From NCBI GenBank assembly GCA_032127265.1, contig JAQAZP010000032.1:1-26141 (forward strand): 26,141 bases of DNA. Reading direction: 5' to 3'. Both the position numbers and the translations under genes were made by a program. Positions 7,769 to 16,841 of the stretch are shown here, piece after piece. Within the stretch, counting starts at the first letter, position 1, and each line of letters opens with the position of its first letter. Below the pieces are notes generated by a model that made no database searches, was not told where the DNA came from, and worked only from the letters and a program-made list of their open reading frames with translations. This DNA comes from JAQAZP01 sp032127265. GTDB taxonomy: Bacteria; Acidobacteriota; JAQAZP01.

Positions 7769-8101
7769 CTAGTTCTTCGTTTCCCCGGGTTCAGCCCGCA
7801 TGCCGGCCACGGCGCTCTTGGAAATTTCGATTTTCACCTGATCCGCCACGCGCAGCTGGATCACCTGATCGGTAACACCCATCACGGTACCGTAGATGCC
7901 GCCGTTGGTGATGATCTTGTCGCCGTTTTTCAGCTCGCTGATCATCCGCTGCAAGGCTTTCTGCTTCTTGCGCATGGGGGCGATGAGAATGAAATAAAAG
8001 AGCGCGAAAATGAACAGCAACGGAACGAGGCCCATCAGGCCTCCGGACGCACCTTCACCGTCCGACATAAGCGCCACGGTCAACCAACTGGCGTACGGCA
8101 C
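7769..8101 (-). CDS. yajC: Preprotein translocase subunit YajC
   Basis: YajC is the small accessory protein of the SecDF complex. The 110-residue protein has one membrane helix (about 22-43) and then the family core RKKQKALQRMISELKNGDKI followed by TNGGIYGTVMGV. The start is GTG 8101, supported by a consensus AGGAGG with 6-nt spacing. The gene lies in the usual tgt-yajC-secD-secF order, 51 nt after tgt. The C-terminus is short and charged. Confidence 0.95.
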   Translation of the reverse strand: MPYASWLTVALMSDGEGASGGLMGLVPLLFIFALFYFILIAPMRKKQKALQRMISELKNGDKIITNGGIYGTVMGVTDQVIQLRVADQVKIEISKSAVAGMRAEPGETKN

Positions 8102-8152
8102 AAAACACCTCCTGTTCCCGGACGCTTGCCGCGTGTAACCCTAACAACCTGT

Positions 8153-9253
<1,101 letters not shown>

Positions 9254-9259
9254 GCCCGT

Positions 9260-9889
9260 TCAGTGCCCCTCTCGACGTTCACGTTCATCCCGGGCAAGGC
9301 CGCAGTACAGCTCCCCGGCCCGCCGCCGGGTTTCCTCGAGACTGCCCGACCCGTCCAGGGTGTAGTGGGCCAGGGCCAGCTTGTCCCCGGCGGGCAACTG
9401 GCTCCGGACCCGTGCTTCCGCCTCCGCCGGGCTGAGCCCGCGGCCGGTGACCAGCCGCTGGATCTGCTGGGGCACCGTGCAGTGGACCACCACCAGCCTG
9501 TGATAGCGGCGGTATGTTCCCGCTTCCACCATCAACGCCGCCTCCACCACGGCGATGCAGGGAGCGCCGGCGGCTTCCCGCTCCAGGTCCCGCAGCAGGC
9601 GGTCCTCCTCGGCGGTCACCGCCGGGTGGACCGCCGCGTTGAGCAGCCTCAGCTTTTCGGAATCGTTGAAGACCAGCCGGCCCAGGGCCTGGCGGTCGAG
9701 GGCCCCGTCATCCCCGAGGACTTCCATGCCGAAGAGACCGCTCACCTCCCGCAGCAGTGCGGTCCCCGGCTCGAGCAGCGACCTGGCGATCAGGTCGGCG
9801 TTGAAAACGCGACAGCCGCGCTCCCGAAGGACCTCGGCCACTTCCGACTTGCCGCTGCAAATTCCACCGGTGAGGCCAACGGTGAGCAT
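9260..9889 (-). CDS. coaE: Dephospho-CoA kinase
   Basis: CoaE phosphorylates the 3'-OH of dephospho-CoA, the last step of coenzyme A synthesis. The 209-residue P-loop kinase begins with the GLTGGICSGKSEV Walker A motif (residues 5-17). It carries the FNADLIAR acceptor-binding motif (34-41), the LDRQALGRLVF segment (64-74) and LNAAVHPAV (85-93). Length is normal. ATG 9889 is chosen because GGGAGGGAATGG stands just upstream; an out-of-frame ATG at 9895 is ignored. It lies between folD (25-nt gap) and tgt (6-nt gap) in a cotranscribed run. Confidence 0.95.
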   Translation of the reverse strand: MLTVGLTGGICSGKSEVAEVLRERGCRVFNADLIARSLLEPGTALLREVSGLFGMEVLGDDGALDRQALGRLVFNDSEKLRLLNAAVHPAVTAEEDRLLRDLEREAAGAPCIAVVEAALMVEAGTYRRYHRLVVVHCTVPQQIQRLVTGRGLSPAEAEARVRSQLPAGDKLALAHYTLDGSGSLEETRRRAGELYCGLARDERERREGH

Positions 9890-9914
9890 CCGCCATTCCC
9901 TCCCGCCGCCGTGG

Positions 9915-10838
9915 TTATCCGCCGGCCCGCCGTTTCATCGCCCGCAGCGTGCCCTTGATCAGCATGGCGATGGTCAACGGGCCCACGCCCCCGGGCACCG
10001 GGGTCCAGGCGCCGGCCTTTTCCGCGGCGTGGCGCGGGTGGACATCCCCCACCAGGGTGTGGCCCTTGCTTTCGAAGCTGGCCAGCCGCTTGGGCTTGTG
10101 GCTGAAGCAATCCCGGGCCAGCTCCGGGTCCTCGATACGGTTGATCCCCACGTCGATCACCACCGCGCCGGGTTTGATGTACTCCCCGGTGATCATCGCC
10201 GGCCGGCCCAGGGCGGCGACCAGGATGTCCGCCTCGGCCGCCACGGCGGGCAGGTTCGCGGTCCGGGAGTGGCAGACGGTCACCGTGGCGTTGGCGTGCT
10301 GGAGCAGCAGGGCCATGGGCCGGCCGACGATGTTGCTCCGCCCGAGCACGGCAGCGCGCCGGCCCTCCACCGCGATGCCGCAGCGGCTCAGGAGTTCCAT
10401 GATCCCCGCCGGGGTGCAGGGCACGAACCCCTCGCGTCCCAGGCAGAGGTTGCCCACATTCACCGGGTGGAACCCGTCCACATCCTTGTCCGGGTCGATG
10501 GAACCGATTACCCGGTCGGCGTTCATCCCGCCGGGCAGCGGCAACTGGACCAGGATGCCGTGGATGTCGGAGCGCCGGTTGTATTCCAGCACTGCGTCCA
10601 GCACGGCCTGTTCGGCAACGTCCGCACCCAGCCGCAGGGTCTCGGAGTGGATACCGGCTTCGGCACAGGCCTTTTCCTTGTTCCGCACGTAGATCGCCGA
10701 GGCCGGATCGTCCCCCACCAGCACAACTCCCAGACCGGGAACCGGCCCGCCATTTTCCCGGAGCCGGTCCACCTCAGCCTGTACCTCGTTGCGGATCTCC
10801 GCGGCGATCAGCTTGCCGTTCAGGATCTCTGCCGTCAT
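9915..10838 (-). CDS. folD: Bifunctional methylenetetrahydrofolate dehydrogenase/cyclohydrolase FolD
   Basis: FolD interconverts 5,10-methylene-, methenyl- and 10-formyl-tetrahydrofolate with NADP(H), feeding purine and formyl-Met synthesis. The protein from ATG 10838 is 307 residues and begins MTAEILNGKLIAAEIR. It shows the QLPLPGGMN motif, DKDVDGFHPVNVGNL, the cofactor motif GRSNIVGRPMALLL, and PVPGGVGPLTIAMLIK near the C-terminus. The open frame extends upstream to 11198, but that part has no family similarity and runs antisense to another gene. The ATG has an AGGGGG site 4 nt before it. It is the first gene of the minus-strand run through secF. Confidence 0.97.
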   Translation of the reverse strand: MTAEILNGKLIAAEIRNEVQAEVDRLRENGGPVPGLGVVLVGDDPASAIYVRNKEKACAEAGIHSETLRLGADVAEQAVLDAVLEYNRRSDIHGILVQLPLPGGMNADRVIGSIDPDKDVDGFHPVNVGNLCLGREGFVPCTPAGIMELLSRCGIAVEGRRAAVLGRSNIVGRPMALLLQHANATVTVCHSRTANLPAVAAEADILVAALGRPAMITGEYIKPGAVVIDVGINRIEDPELARDCFSHKPKRLASFESKGHTLVGDVHPRHAAEKAGAWTPVPGGVGPLTIAMLIKGTLRAMKRRAGG

Positions 10839-10869
10839 GGGTCCCCCTGTTCGCATGGATGAAAAACAT

Positions 10870-10878
10870 ATTTTATCA
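10870..10878 (-). promoter_or_regulatory. Extended -10 promoter of the folD run
   Basis: The minus strand reads TGATAAAAT (10878-10870), an extended -10 box with one mismatch in the hexamer, about 30 nt ahead of the folD ATG. No good -35 is visible, as is common for extended -10 promoters. It is back-to-back with the plus-strand promoter at 10896-10924. Confidence 0.5.
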
Positions 10879-10895
10879 CACCGCAACGGCCGGGG

Positions 10896-10924
10896 TTGAA
10901 CCGCGGTGGTGGAGGCACTATCAT
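10896..10924 (+). promoter_or_regulatory. Putative sigma-70 promoter of the small membrane protein/NrdD-like pair
   Basis: TTGAAC (10896-10901) and TATCAT (10919-10924) are separated by exactly 17 nt. The -10 has one mismatch. The predicted start would leave a leader of about 75 nt before the GTG at 11008. Confidence 0.5.
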
Positions 10925-11007
10925 CGACGGTGAAAGTCAGGCCCGGAAAACGCAGACCCCTTCTTGATGCAGACACACGCCGAGCCAACAAGACGGGACC
11001 GATCACC

Positions 11008-11256
11008 GTGAAACTGAAACTCATAACCCTGCTGCTGATCCTGCTTGATTTCGAACTGGGGATTCTGCTCGTCTTCAGTCCATGGTCCGTGTTCTGGGAA
11101 CGCAACGGGTTGCTGACGCACTTCCCCGTGCTCCAGGATCTGGTACTCCACAACAGCTTTCGGGGCGGGGTCAGCGGCCTGGGACTGGTACTGATCATCT
11201 TCGGTTGTATCGAGGTGTTTCAGCTGTCAGCATCCGGGCGGCGCCGGGAGGGCTGA
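11008..11256 (+). CDS. Small two-helix membrane protein of unknown function
   Basis: I do not recognise a family. From GTG 11008 the protein is 82 residues: a lysine pair, a hydrophobic helix (about 3-21), a polar middle with several His and Asn, a second helix (about 54-71), and a basic tail (GRRREG). The open frame extends to 10906, but the 34 extra residues are basic and unlike a membrane protein's N-terminus. They would also start upstream of the likely -10 box. The ribosome-binding site (GACGGGACC) is weak. The gene ends 21 nt before the NrdD-like start, so the two are probably one transcript. A membrane partner or anchor role for the NrdD-like protein is inference only. Confidence 0.6.
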   Translation: MKLKLITLLLILLDFELGILLVFSPWSVFWERNGLLTHFPVLQDLVLHNSFRGGVSGLGLVLIIFGCIEVFQLSASGRRREG

Positions 11257-11277
11257 ATCGGGTAAAGGGACGGGATA

Positions 11278-13350
11278 ATGGCCACACGCGACAGGAGCGA
11301 ACCGCCGGGCCGCGGAAGCGGTCTCTTCGTCCAGACCTCCGACGAAGACCTGATCCGCTGGAACCGGCAACGGATCGTCACGGCCCTGCTGCGGGAAACC
11401 GATCTGCCGCGGGCCGTGGCGGTGGAGATCAGCAGGGAGATCCAGGAAACCATCAGCAACACCGAGCTGCGCCAGATTTCCACAACCCTGATCCGCGAAC
11501 TGGTGGACATCAAGCTGATCGAGCGTGGTTTCCAGCAGCATCACGCCCGTCACACCCGGATCGGGCTGCCGGTCTTCGACACCGAAAACCTGATCACCCG
11601 CGGCGGGCCCACTGCCTCCCCAGGCCTGCTGGGCCCCGAGGCCACCAACCGCGCCCTGGCCGAGTCGATCAAGCGGGACTTTGCCCTGCTCTCCCTCTTC
11701 TCCGACCGGGTGGCCGGTGCACACCGGCGGGGGGATATCCACCTCGAGCACCTGGGCCAGGTGGACCGTCCCCACTCCTGTATCATCTCACCGGAATACA
11801 TCAAGAAGTTCGGCCTGAGCCTTCCCGGCACCCTGGCCAATGCCCGGCCGGCCCGCCAGCCCGAAGTGCTGCTGGCCCACCTGGCCCGTTTCTCGGCCTT
11901 TCTACAGGGTCACTATTCCAACAGCATTGCCTGGGACCTGCTCAACGTCTACCTGGCGCCGTTCATCCGCGGCCTGCCCGAGAACGAGGTCAGGCACCTG
12001 GCCCAGTTCCTGGTTTACGAGTTTTCCCAGCTCTCCGCCGCCCGGGACAACCGGCCGATCTTCTGCGATCTGCACCTCTACTGGGGTGTGCCCCGGTCCA
12101 TGCGCCCGCTGCCGGCACTGGGGCCGGCGGGCGAGGAGACCGGCCTGACCTACGGGGATTACAAGCCGGAAGCCAAGGCCTTTGCCAGGGCCCTGCTGGA
12201 AGTGATGAGCGACGGCGACGGCGACGGCAGCCCCTTCTTCTACCCCACCCCGGTGATCCGCCTCGACGGCAGCTTCATTCGCGAGTCCGGCAGCGGCGCC
12301 TTTCTCCAGCTGGCCGCCGAGCTGGCCGTGGGCCAAGGGAACCCGCTGTTCCTTTTTGACCGCGGCAGCGGTGTGCAGCTCACCGACCTTGGGCCGTGGG
12401 AAACCGGCGCCGGAGCCAATACCTGGACAAGACGCTATCACTCGCTGCAGGCCATCACCGTCAATCTGCCCCGGCTGGCCTTCCGTGCCGCGGGCAGTGA
12501 CGACGAGTTGCGGACCTGTCTGGAGGAAACCCTGGAACTCTGCGCCACCGCCCACCTGGAGAAACGGATCTTTCTCGAGAAACTGCTGGCCTACGGCAAG
12601 GGTGGACCGCTGTCCCTGCTCCTGCTGAGCCGGGACGGGGCCCCGTTGCTGGACCTGAACCGGACCAGCCACCTGATCCGGTTGAGCGGCCTCAACGAGA
12701 TGGTGCAGATACACACCGGCCAGGAGATGCACCAGGGACGAAAGGCCCACGGTTTCGCCCTCCAGGTGTTGCGCAACATCTCGGCCTGCTGCCGGGAGAT
12801 GTCGGCCAGACACCGGGTGATCTTCCATCCCGCGGAGAGCTTCAGCCGGCTGGCCCCCGGCCGGTTTGCCCGCAAGGATCTGCGCTACCACTCGCCGCAG
12901 TCAGGCCACGTGGTCAAGGGCGAGCTGGCCGCGGGCGAGGTGCACTACACCCGCTCGGTGCGCGTCTCCGGCCAGGCCGTCATCGACCTCTCCCGGCGCC
13001 TGGGGCTGGAAAGCGAATTCCACCCTTACCTGCCCGGCGGGGCACTCTTCGAAGTGCCGCTGGAGGGTACCGCCCCTGCCGCCGCCGACGCCGTCCGCTT
13101 CATCCGCCGGGTCTTCAGCGACACCCTCTGTTCGCAGCTGGCCTTCTCACCCCGTTTCGCCTACTGCGACGACTGCCACCGCGCCAGCGGTGCAGAGCAA
13201 GCCTGCCCGGGCTGCGCAGCGCTTCCCCGTGAGCACATCGAACGCCGGGGGATCTACTACGCCAAACCGCAAGCCGGCGAGCTGTCCGAACAGTGGCCGG
13301 ACCGCAATCGCCAGCGCTACGGCCCGGGAGCTTTCCGCGGCAAGAAATGA
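11278..13350 (+). CDS. NrdD-like class III ribonucleotide reductase homologue lacking the radical-loop cysteine
   Basis: Class III NrdD reduces ribonucleotides in anoxia using a glycyl radical made by NrdG and an active-site thiyl radical. This 690-residue homologue has an ATP cone (about 17-85) and AHRRGDIHLEHLG (148-160), followed by C168. The barrel segments ALLEVMSDGDGDG (305-317), AITVNLPRLAF (392-402) and LSGLNEMVQIHTG (469-481) are present. So are the zinc pairs C630/C633 and C643/C646. Two radical features look wrong. The segment before AITVNLPR, which normally holds the Cys-Cys-Arg loop, reads FLFDRGSGVQLTD with no cysteine between C263 and C413. The C-terminal glycine sits in IERRGIYY (654-661), not the usual RVxGY. 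The ORF is intact on both sides, so a frameshift is unlikely. It may be a divergent reductase or a nucleotide-sensing paralogue. No nrdG is in the window. Confidence 0.8.
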   Translation: MATRDRSEPPGRGSGLFVQTSDEDLIRWNRQRIVTALLRETDLPRAVAVEISREIQETISNTELRQISTTLIRELVDIKLIERGFQQHHARHTRIGLPVFDTENLITRGGPTASPGLLGPEATNRALAESIKRDFALLSLFSDRVAGAHRRGDIHLEHLGQVDRPHSCIISPEYIKKFGLSLPGTLANARPARQPEVLLAHLARFSAFLQGHYSNSIAWDLLNVYLAPFIRGLPENEVRHLAQFLVYEFSQLSAARDNRPIFCDLHLYWGVPRSMRPLPALGPAGEETGLTYGDYKPEAKAFARALLEVMSDGDGDGSPFFYPTPVIRLDGSFIRESGSGAFLQLAAELAVGQGNPLFLFDRGSGVQLTDLGPWETGAGANTWTRRYHSLQAITVNLPRLAFRAAGSDDELRTCLEETLELCATAHLEKRIFLEKLLAYGKGGPLSLLLLSRDGAPLLDLNRTSHLIRLSGLNEMVQIHTGQEMHQGRKAHGFALQVLRNISACCREMSARHRVIFHPAESFSRLAPGRFARKDLRYHSPQSGHVVKGELAAGEVHYTRSVRVSGQAVIDLSRRLGLESEFHPYLPGGALFEVPLEGTAPAAADAVRFIRRVFSDTLCSQLAFSPRFAYCDDCHRASGAEQACPGCAALPREHIERRGIYYAKPQAGELSEQWPDRNRQRYGPGAFRGKK

Positions 13351-13402
13351 CCCCCGCCTGCCGGCCCCGCCGGATCTGGTTCCCGTCCGGCAATGTCCGT
13401 AG

Positions 13403-13408
13403 TATAGT
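13403..13408 (+). promoter_or_regulatory. Possible -10 box ahead of trkA
   Basis: TATAGT at 13403-13408 lies in the 103-bp gap between the NrdD-like gene and trkA. The -35 position (TTCCCG, 13380-13385, 17-nt spacing) is poor. It suggests trkA-trkH can be expressed separately. Confidence 0.35.
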
Positions 13409-13420
13409 AACGCCGCACCT

Positions 13421-13435
13421 GGGGACCCGGTCCCC
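13421..13435 (+). other. Hairpin in the trkA leader
   Basis: GGGGAC and GTCCCC form a perfect 6-bp stem with a 3-nt loop. It lies immediately before the AGGGGAG ribosome-binding site of trkA (13441-13447), so it could affect translation. Confidence 0.35.
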
Positions 13436-13453
13436 GGTAGAGGGGAGTGAACG

Positions 13454-14788
13454 ATGGCCACGACAGCAATCGTGGGCGCCGGCATGGTGGGTTTGTCCCT
13501 CGCCGAACGGCTGGCCAACGGCAAGATGAACGTGATCGTCGTCGACCTCAGCCCCGAGGCGCTGGGCCAGGTGGGAGACCGCCTGGACCTACAGACGATC
13601 CAGGGCCACGGGGCGGACCCCCGGATCATCGAAACGCTCAAGGCATCGGGCACCGACTTGCTGATCGCGGTCACCGACAGCAACGAGGTGAACATGATCT
13701 CCGCGCTCACCGCCAAGCAGGTGGGGATCAAGCGCACGGTGGCCCGGATCCGCAACGAGGTCTACCTCCAGGGGACCCGGATGATCTACCGCGACCTGCT
13801 GGGCATCGACCTGGTGATCAGCCCCTGGATCGTCACCGCGATGAAGATCGCCAATACCATCTCCACCCGCGGCTCCGCCGAAGTGGAAAGCTTTGCCAAC
13901 GGCAAGATCCGGCTGCTCCACTTCCCGGTGACCAGCGAGTGCCCCCTGGTGCACCGCCGGCTGAGCAACATTCCCACCCCGGGATTCCTGATCACCGGCA
14001 TTCGCCGGGAGGGTGAGATGATCGTCCCCGGCGGCGACGACGAACTCTCCCCCGGCGACATGGTCTGGGTGGTGGCCATCGCCGGCCAGGAGAACCGGGT
14101 GCTGAAACTCTTCGCGGCACCGCGGGAAGATGCCAAACGGGTCTTCATCGTCGGCGGGGGCCAGGTCGGCCTGCTGCTGGCCCAGACCCTGGAAAAGCGG
14201 AACATCAGCGTCCGGATTCTGGAGCAGGACCGCGCGCGCTGCGAAGAGCTCTCGGCCGTTCTCTCCTCGAAAACCGCGGTGCTCCACGGCAGCGGCACGG
14301 ACCTCAACCTGCTCAAGGAGGAACATGCCGGCCGGATGGACGTCTTCGCCGCCGTCACCAGCGAGCACGAGAGCAACATCGTCAGCGCCCTGCTGGCCCG
14401 GCGGTTGGGGGCAGCAAAAACCATCTGCCTCTCCAACCGCTCCGACTACATGCAGTTGATTCAGGACCTGGGCATCGACATGGCCTTCAACCCCCGGCTG
14501 CTCACGGCCAGCGCCATTCAGCAGTTTCTCCACCGGGGCTCACTGATCTCGATGGAGATTCTCGAGGACGGCAAGGCCGAGATCCTGGAGATCATGGCCG
14601 ACCTCAGCGCCAAAGCGGTAGGCCGCAAACTGAAAAACCTCGGACTGCCCAAGGGGTCGATCATCGGCGCGATGAACAAGAAAGACGGGGTCATCGTGCC
14701 CGGAGGCGACGACACTATCGAGGCCGGCGACACGGTGGTGGTCTTTACCGTCCCGGAGAACATCCCCGAAATCCAGCGGATTTTTTAA
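13454..14788 (+). CDS. trkA: Trk system potassium uptake protein TrkA (two RCK domains)
   Basis: TrkA is the cytoplasmic NAD(H)/ATP-binding regulatory ring that gates the TrkH K+ channel. The 444-residue protein is a tandem of two RCK units. Rossmann motif 1 is IVGAGMVGLSLAE (6-18), followed by a TrkA_C domain about 140-222. Rossmann motif 2 is FIVGGGQVGLLLAQ (231-244), followed by a second TrkA_C about 365-444. The paired VPGGDDELSPGD and VPGGDDTIEAGD segments mark the two C domains. Length is typical. The ATG follows AGGGGAGTGAACG. trkH begins 33 nt downstream, giving a standard TrkA-TrkH operon. Confidence 0.96.
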   Translation: MATTAIVGAGMVGLSLAERLANGKMNVIVVDLSPEALGQVGDRLDLQTIQGHGADPRIIETLKASGTDLLIAVTDSNEVNMISALTAKQVGIKRTVARIRNEVYLQGTRMIYRDLLGIDLVISPWIVTAMKIANTISTRGSAEVESFANGKIRLLHFPVTSECPLVHRRLSNIPTPGFLITGIRREGEMIVPGGDDELSPGDMVWVVAIAGQENRVLKLFAAPREDAKRVFIVGGGQVGLLLAQTLEKRNISVRILEQDRARCEELSAVLSSKTAVLHGSGTDLNLLKEEHAGRMDVFAAVTSEHESNIVSALLARRLGAAKTICLSNRSDYMQLIQDLGIDMAFNPRLLTASAIQQFLHRGSLISMEILEDGKAEILEIMADLSAKAVGRKLKNLGLPKGSIIGAMNKKDGVIVPGGDDTIEAGDTVVVFTVPENIPEIQRIF

Positions 14789-14821
14789 CGGGCCAAACGG
14801 TCCGCGGCCGGCGAGGGCATC

Positions 14822-16276
14822 GTGCACTACCGTCTGATCTGCAAAACACTGGGCAAGTTCTTTTTCGCCACCGGGCTGACCCTGCTGCTGCCGCTGGCCT
14901 GGAGCCTGCCCTACGGCGAACAGGACTGGCAGGCCTTTCTGCTGTCGGCGTTGATCGGGACGGTGGCCGGAGGTCTGCTCTACTTCTCCTTCCGCCGCGA
15001 GAAAAGGGAGATCGGACGCCGGGATGCCCTGGCCCTGGTGGCCTTCGGCTGGATCGGCGCGGCCCTGCTCGGCTCGTTGCCCTTCCTGTTCAGCGGCGCG
15101 CTGGACAACTTCACCGACGCCTATTTCGAAGCGATGTCCGGTTTTACTACCACCGGAGCCACGGTGATCACCGACGTGACCGTGCTCTCCCGGGGGTTGC
15201 TCTTCTGGCGCAGCTTCACCCAGTGGCTGGGCGGGATGGGGATCATCGTCCTGTTCATCGCCATCCTGCCGTACATCGGTGTGGGTGTCCGTCAACTGTT
15301 CAAGGGCGAGGTGCCCGGCCCGGTGAAAGAGGGGCTCACCCCGCGAATCCAGCAGACGGCGCGGGCGCTGTGGCTGATCTACCTCGGCATCTCGGTGATC
15401 CAGGCGGCACTGCTGACCATCGGCGGAATGGACTTCCACGAGGCCGTCTGCCACACCTGCGCCACCATCGCCACCGGGGGCTTCTCCACCCGGAATGAAA
15501 GCGTGGGCGGATTCGGCAGCTTCTATTTCGAGGCGGTGATCATCGCGGTGATGTTCATCGCCGGGGCCAACTTCTCACTGCATCACCGGATGCTGAGCAA
15601 GCGGTCGCTGGCGGCCTATTTCAGAGACAGCGAATTCCGGACCTACGCCGCCATCCTGCTGGCGGTGACCCTGCTGATCACCGCCAACCTGACCCTGGCC
15701 GGACCAGAGGGCTCGACGCTGCCGGACAACTTGCGCAATGCGGGCTTCAGCGTGGTGTCCATCATGACCACCACCGGTTTCGGAACAGCTGACTTTGACC
15801 AGTGGCCGTCCTTCTCCCGCCTGCTGCTGGTGGCGCTGATGGTTATCGGCGGTTCGGCCGGTTCCACCGGCGGGGGGATTAAGGTGGTGCGGCTGATCAT
15901 CGTGGCCAAGAACGCCTACGTGGTCACCTACCGGATTTTCCGGCCCCACGCGGTCAAGCAACTCAAGCTGAACCGTATCCCGGTGGGCAGCGAAGTGGTG
16001 CAGACGGTGAACACCTTCTTCTGCATCTTCGTCTTCCTCTTCGTCGCCGCCACCCTGGCCATGGCCGGACTGGGTCTGGATCCGGTCACCGGGTTCAGTG
16101 CGGTGGCCGCCACGCTGGGCAACATCGGGCCGGGCCTGGGGCTGGTGGGCCCAACCTGCACCTACGCCTGGATCCCGGGCCCCGGCAAATGGATTCTCTG
16201 TGCCTGCATGCTTTTCGGACGTCTCGAACTGTTCACCGTCCTCTGCCTCTTCATCCCCTCGATCTGGAAACGGTGA
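14822..16276 (+). CDS. trkH: Trk potassium uptake system membrane protein TrkH
   Basis: TrkH is the K+-conducting membrane subunit gated by TrkA. The 484-residue protein has the four pseudo-repeat pore loops with recognisable filters: SGFTTTGATV near residue 107, ATIATGGFST near 215, MTTTGFGTAD near 315 and ATLGNIGPGLG near 430. The characteristic GGSAGSTGGGIKVVR segment lies near 340. About ten hydrophobic helices are evident. The start is GTG 14822 with GCGAGGGC upstream. It follows trkA by 33 nt and matches the usual length of the family. Confidence 0.96.
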   Translation: MHYRLICKTLGKFFFATGLTLLLPLAWSLPYGEQDWQAFLLSALIGTVAGGLLYFSFRREKREIGRRDALALVAFGWIGAALLGSLPFLFSGALDNFTDAYFEAMSGFTTTGATVITDVTVLSRGLLFWRSFTQWLGGMGIIVLFIAILPYIGVGVRQLFKGEVPGPVKEGLTPRIQQTARALWLIYLGISVIQAALLTIGGMDFHEAVCHTCATIATGGFSTRNESVGGFGSFYFEAVIIAVMFIAGANFSLHHRMLSKRSLAAYFRDSEFRTYAAILLAVTLLITANLTLAGPEGSTLPDNLRNAGFSVVSIMTTTGFGTADFDQWPSFSRLLLVALMVIGGSAGSTGGGIKVVRLIIVAKNAYVVTYRIFRPHAVKQLKLNRIPVGSEVVQTVNTFFCIFVFLFVAATLAMAGLGLDPVTGFSAVAATLGNIGPGLGLVGPTCTYAWIPGPGKWILCACMLFGRLELFTVLCLFIPSIWKR

Positions 16277-16278
16277 CC

Positions 16279-16318
16279 CCTCCCCGTGGAGCCGGCGGTT
16301 GCATTGGCCGGGGGGAGG
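16279..16318 (+). terminator. Possible terminator after trkH
   Basis: CCTCCCC (16279-16285) pairs with GGGGAGG (16312-16318), with an inner CCGG/CCGG stem. A T4 run appears 9 nt later (16327-16330), so the tract is not canonical. The structure overlaps the -35 of the next promoter. Confidence 0.3.
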
Positions 16319-16327
16319 CGGTATGAT
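16299..16327 (+). promoter_or_regulatory. Putative promoter of the STAS/HATPase/SpoIIE set
   Basis: TTGCAT (16299-16304) and TATGAT (16322-16327) are spaced by 17 nt. The -10 is one base off consensus and the -35 matches only in TTG. It lies about 50 nt ahead of the STAS gene start. Confidence 0.45.
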
Positions 16328-16378
16328 TTTCTCTTCAAAGACGATATCTGATCAACGGTGGCATCGAGGAGTTCGCTC

Positions 16379-16735
16379 ATGGCGGATTTACACGTGGATC
16401 TGAAAACCGAAGGGGAAGTGATTCTCGTCTATCCCCGGGGCTTCATCAACGCCCATACAGTTCGTTCATTCGAACAGATCCTCCAGGAACAGGTGGAACG
16501 AAAGTCTTACCGCATCGTTATAAACTGTGCTGATCTCCGGTACATCTCGAGTGCCGGCCTGGGCGCGCTGATGGGGGTTATCGATGAGGTAAGGGAGAAT
16601 CAGGGCGATATCAAGCTGTCAAATATGAGTGAGAACATCTTCAATATATTCGACATCCTTGGTTTCACCCATCTCTACAAGATTTTCAAAGAAGAGGCCG
16701 AAGCGCTGGGCAGCTTCTCCGAAGCAGAAGAATAA
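16379..16735 (+). CDS. STAS-domain anti-anti-sigma factor
   Basis: This is a SpoIIAA/RsbV-type antagonist of 118 residues. In partner switching the unphosphorylated STAS protein captures the HATPase anti-sigma/kinase, and the kinase inactivates it by serine phosphorylation. The STAS fold is complete, with the phosphorylation loop YISSAGLGAL at 55-64. S58 lies at the usual acceptor position and S57 replaces the usual Asp. ATG 16379 is preferred over GTG 16358 because GAGGAG lies 7 nt before it. A short acidic tail follows. The kinase-like and phosphatase partners are the next two genes, so this looks like a self-contained module. Confidence 0.92.
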   Translation: MADLHVDLKTEGEVILVYPRGFINAHTVRSFEQILQEQVERKSYRIVINCADLRYISSAGLGALMGVIDEVRENQGDIKLSNMSENIFNIFDILGFTHLYKIFKEEAEALGSFSEAEE

Positions 16736-16841
16736 ACAGAACCGGCGGTTCGACCCAAGGCCCTTCAGCAAGAACCCGAAGCAGCGAAACAGGTTGGCCG
16801 CCGATGAAGAGAACCGGCGACGTTTACGCAGGATCACGTTT

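Noticed and set aside
10839..11198. N-terminal extension of FolD
   Set aside because: The extra 120 codons lack similarity to FolD, overlap the divergent promoter and small membrane gene, and the internal ATG has a good ribosome-binding site.
12340..12440. Frameshift explaining the missing cysteine loop in the NrdD-like protein
   Set aside because: Conserved NrdD motifs lie in the same frame on both sides, and the intervening residues read as normal protein sequence without a stop.
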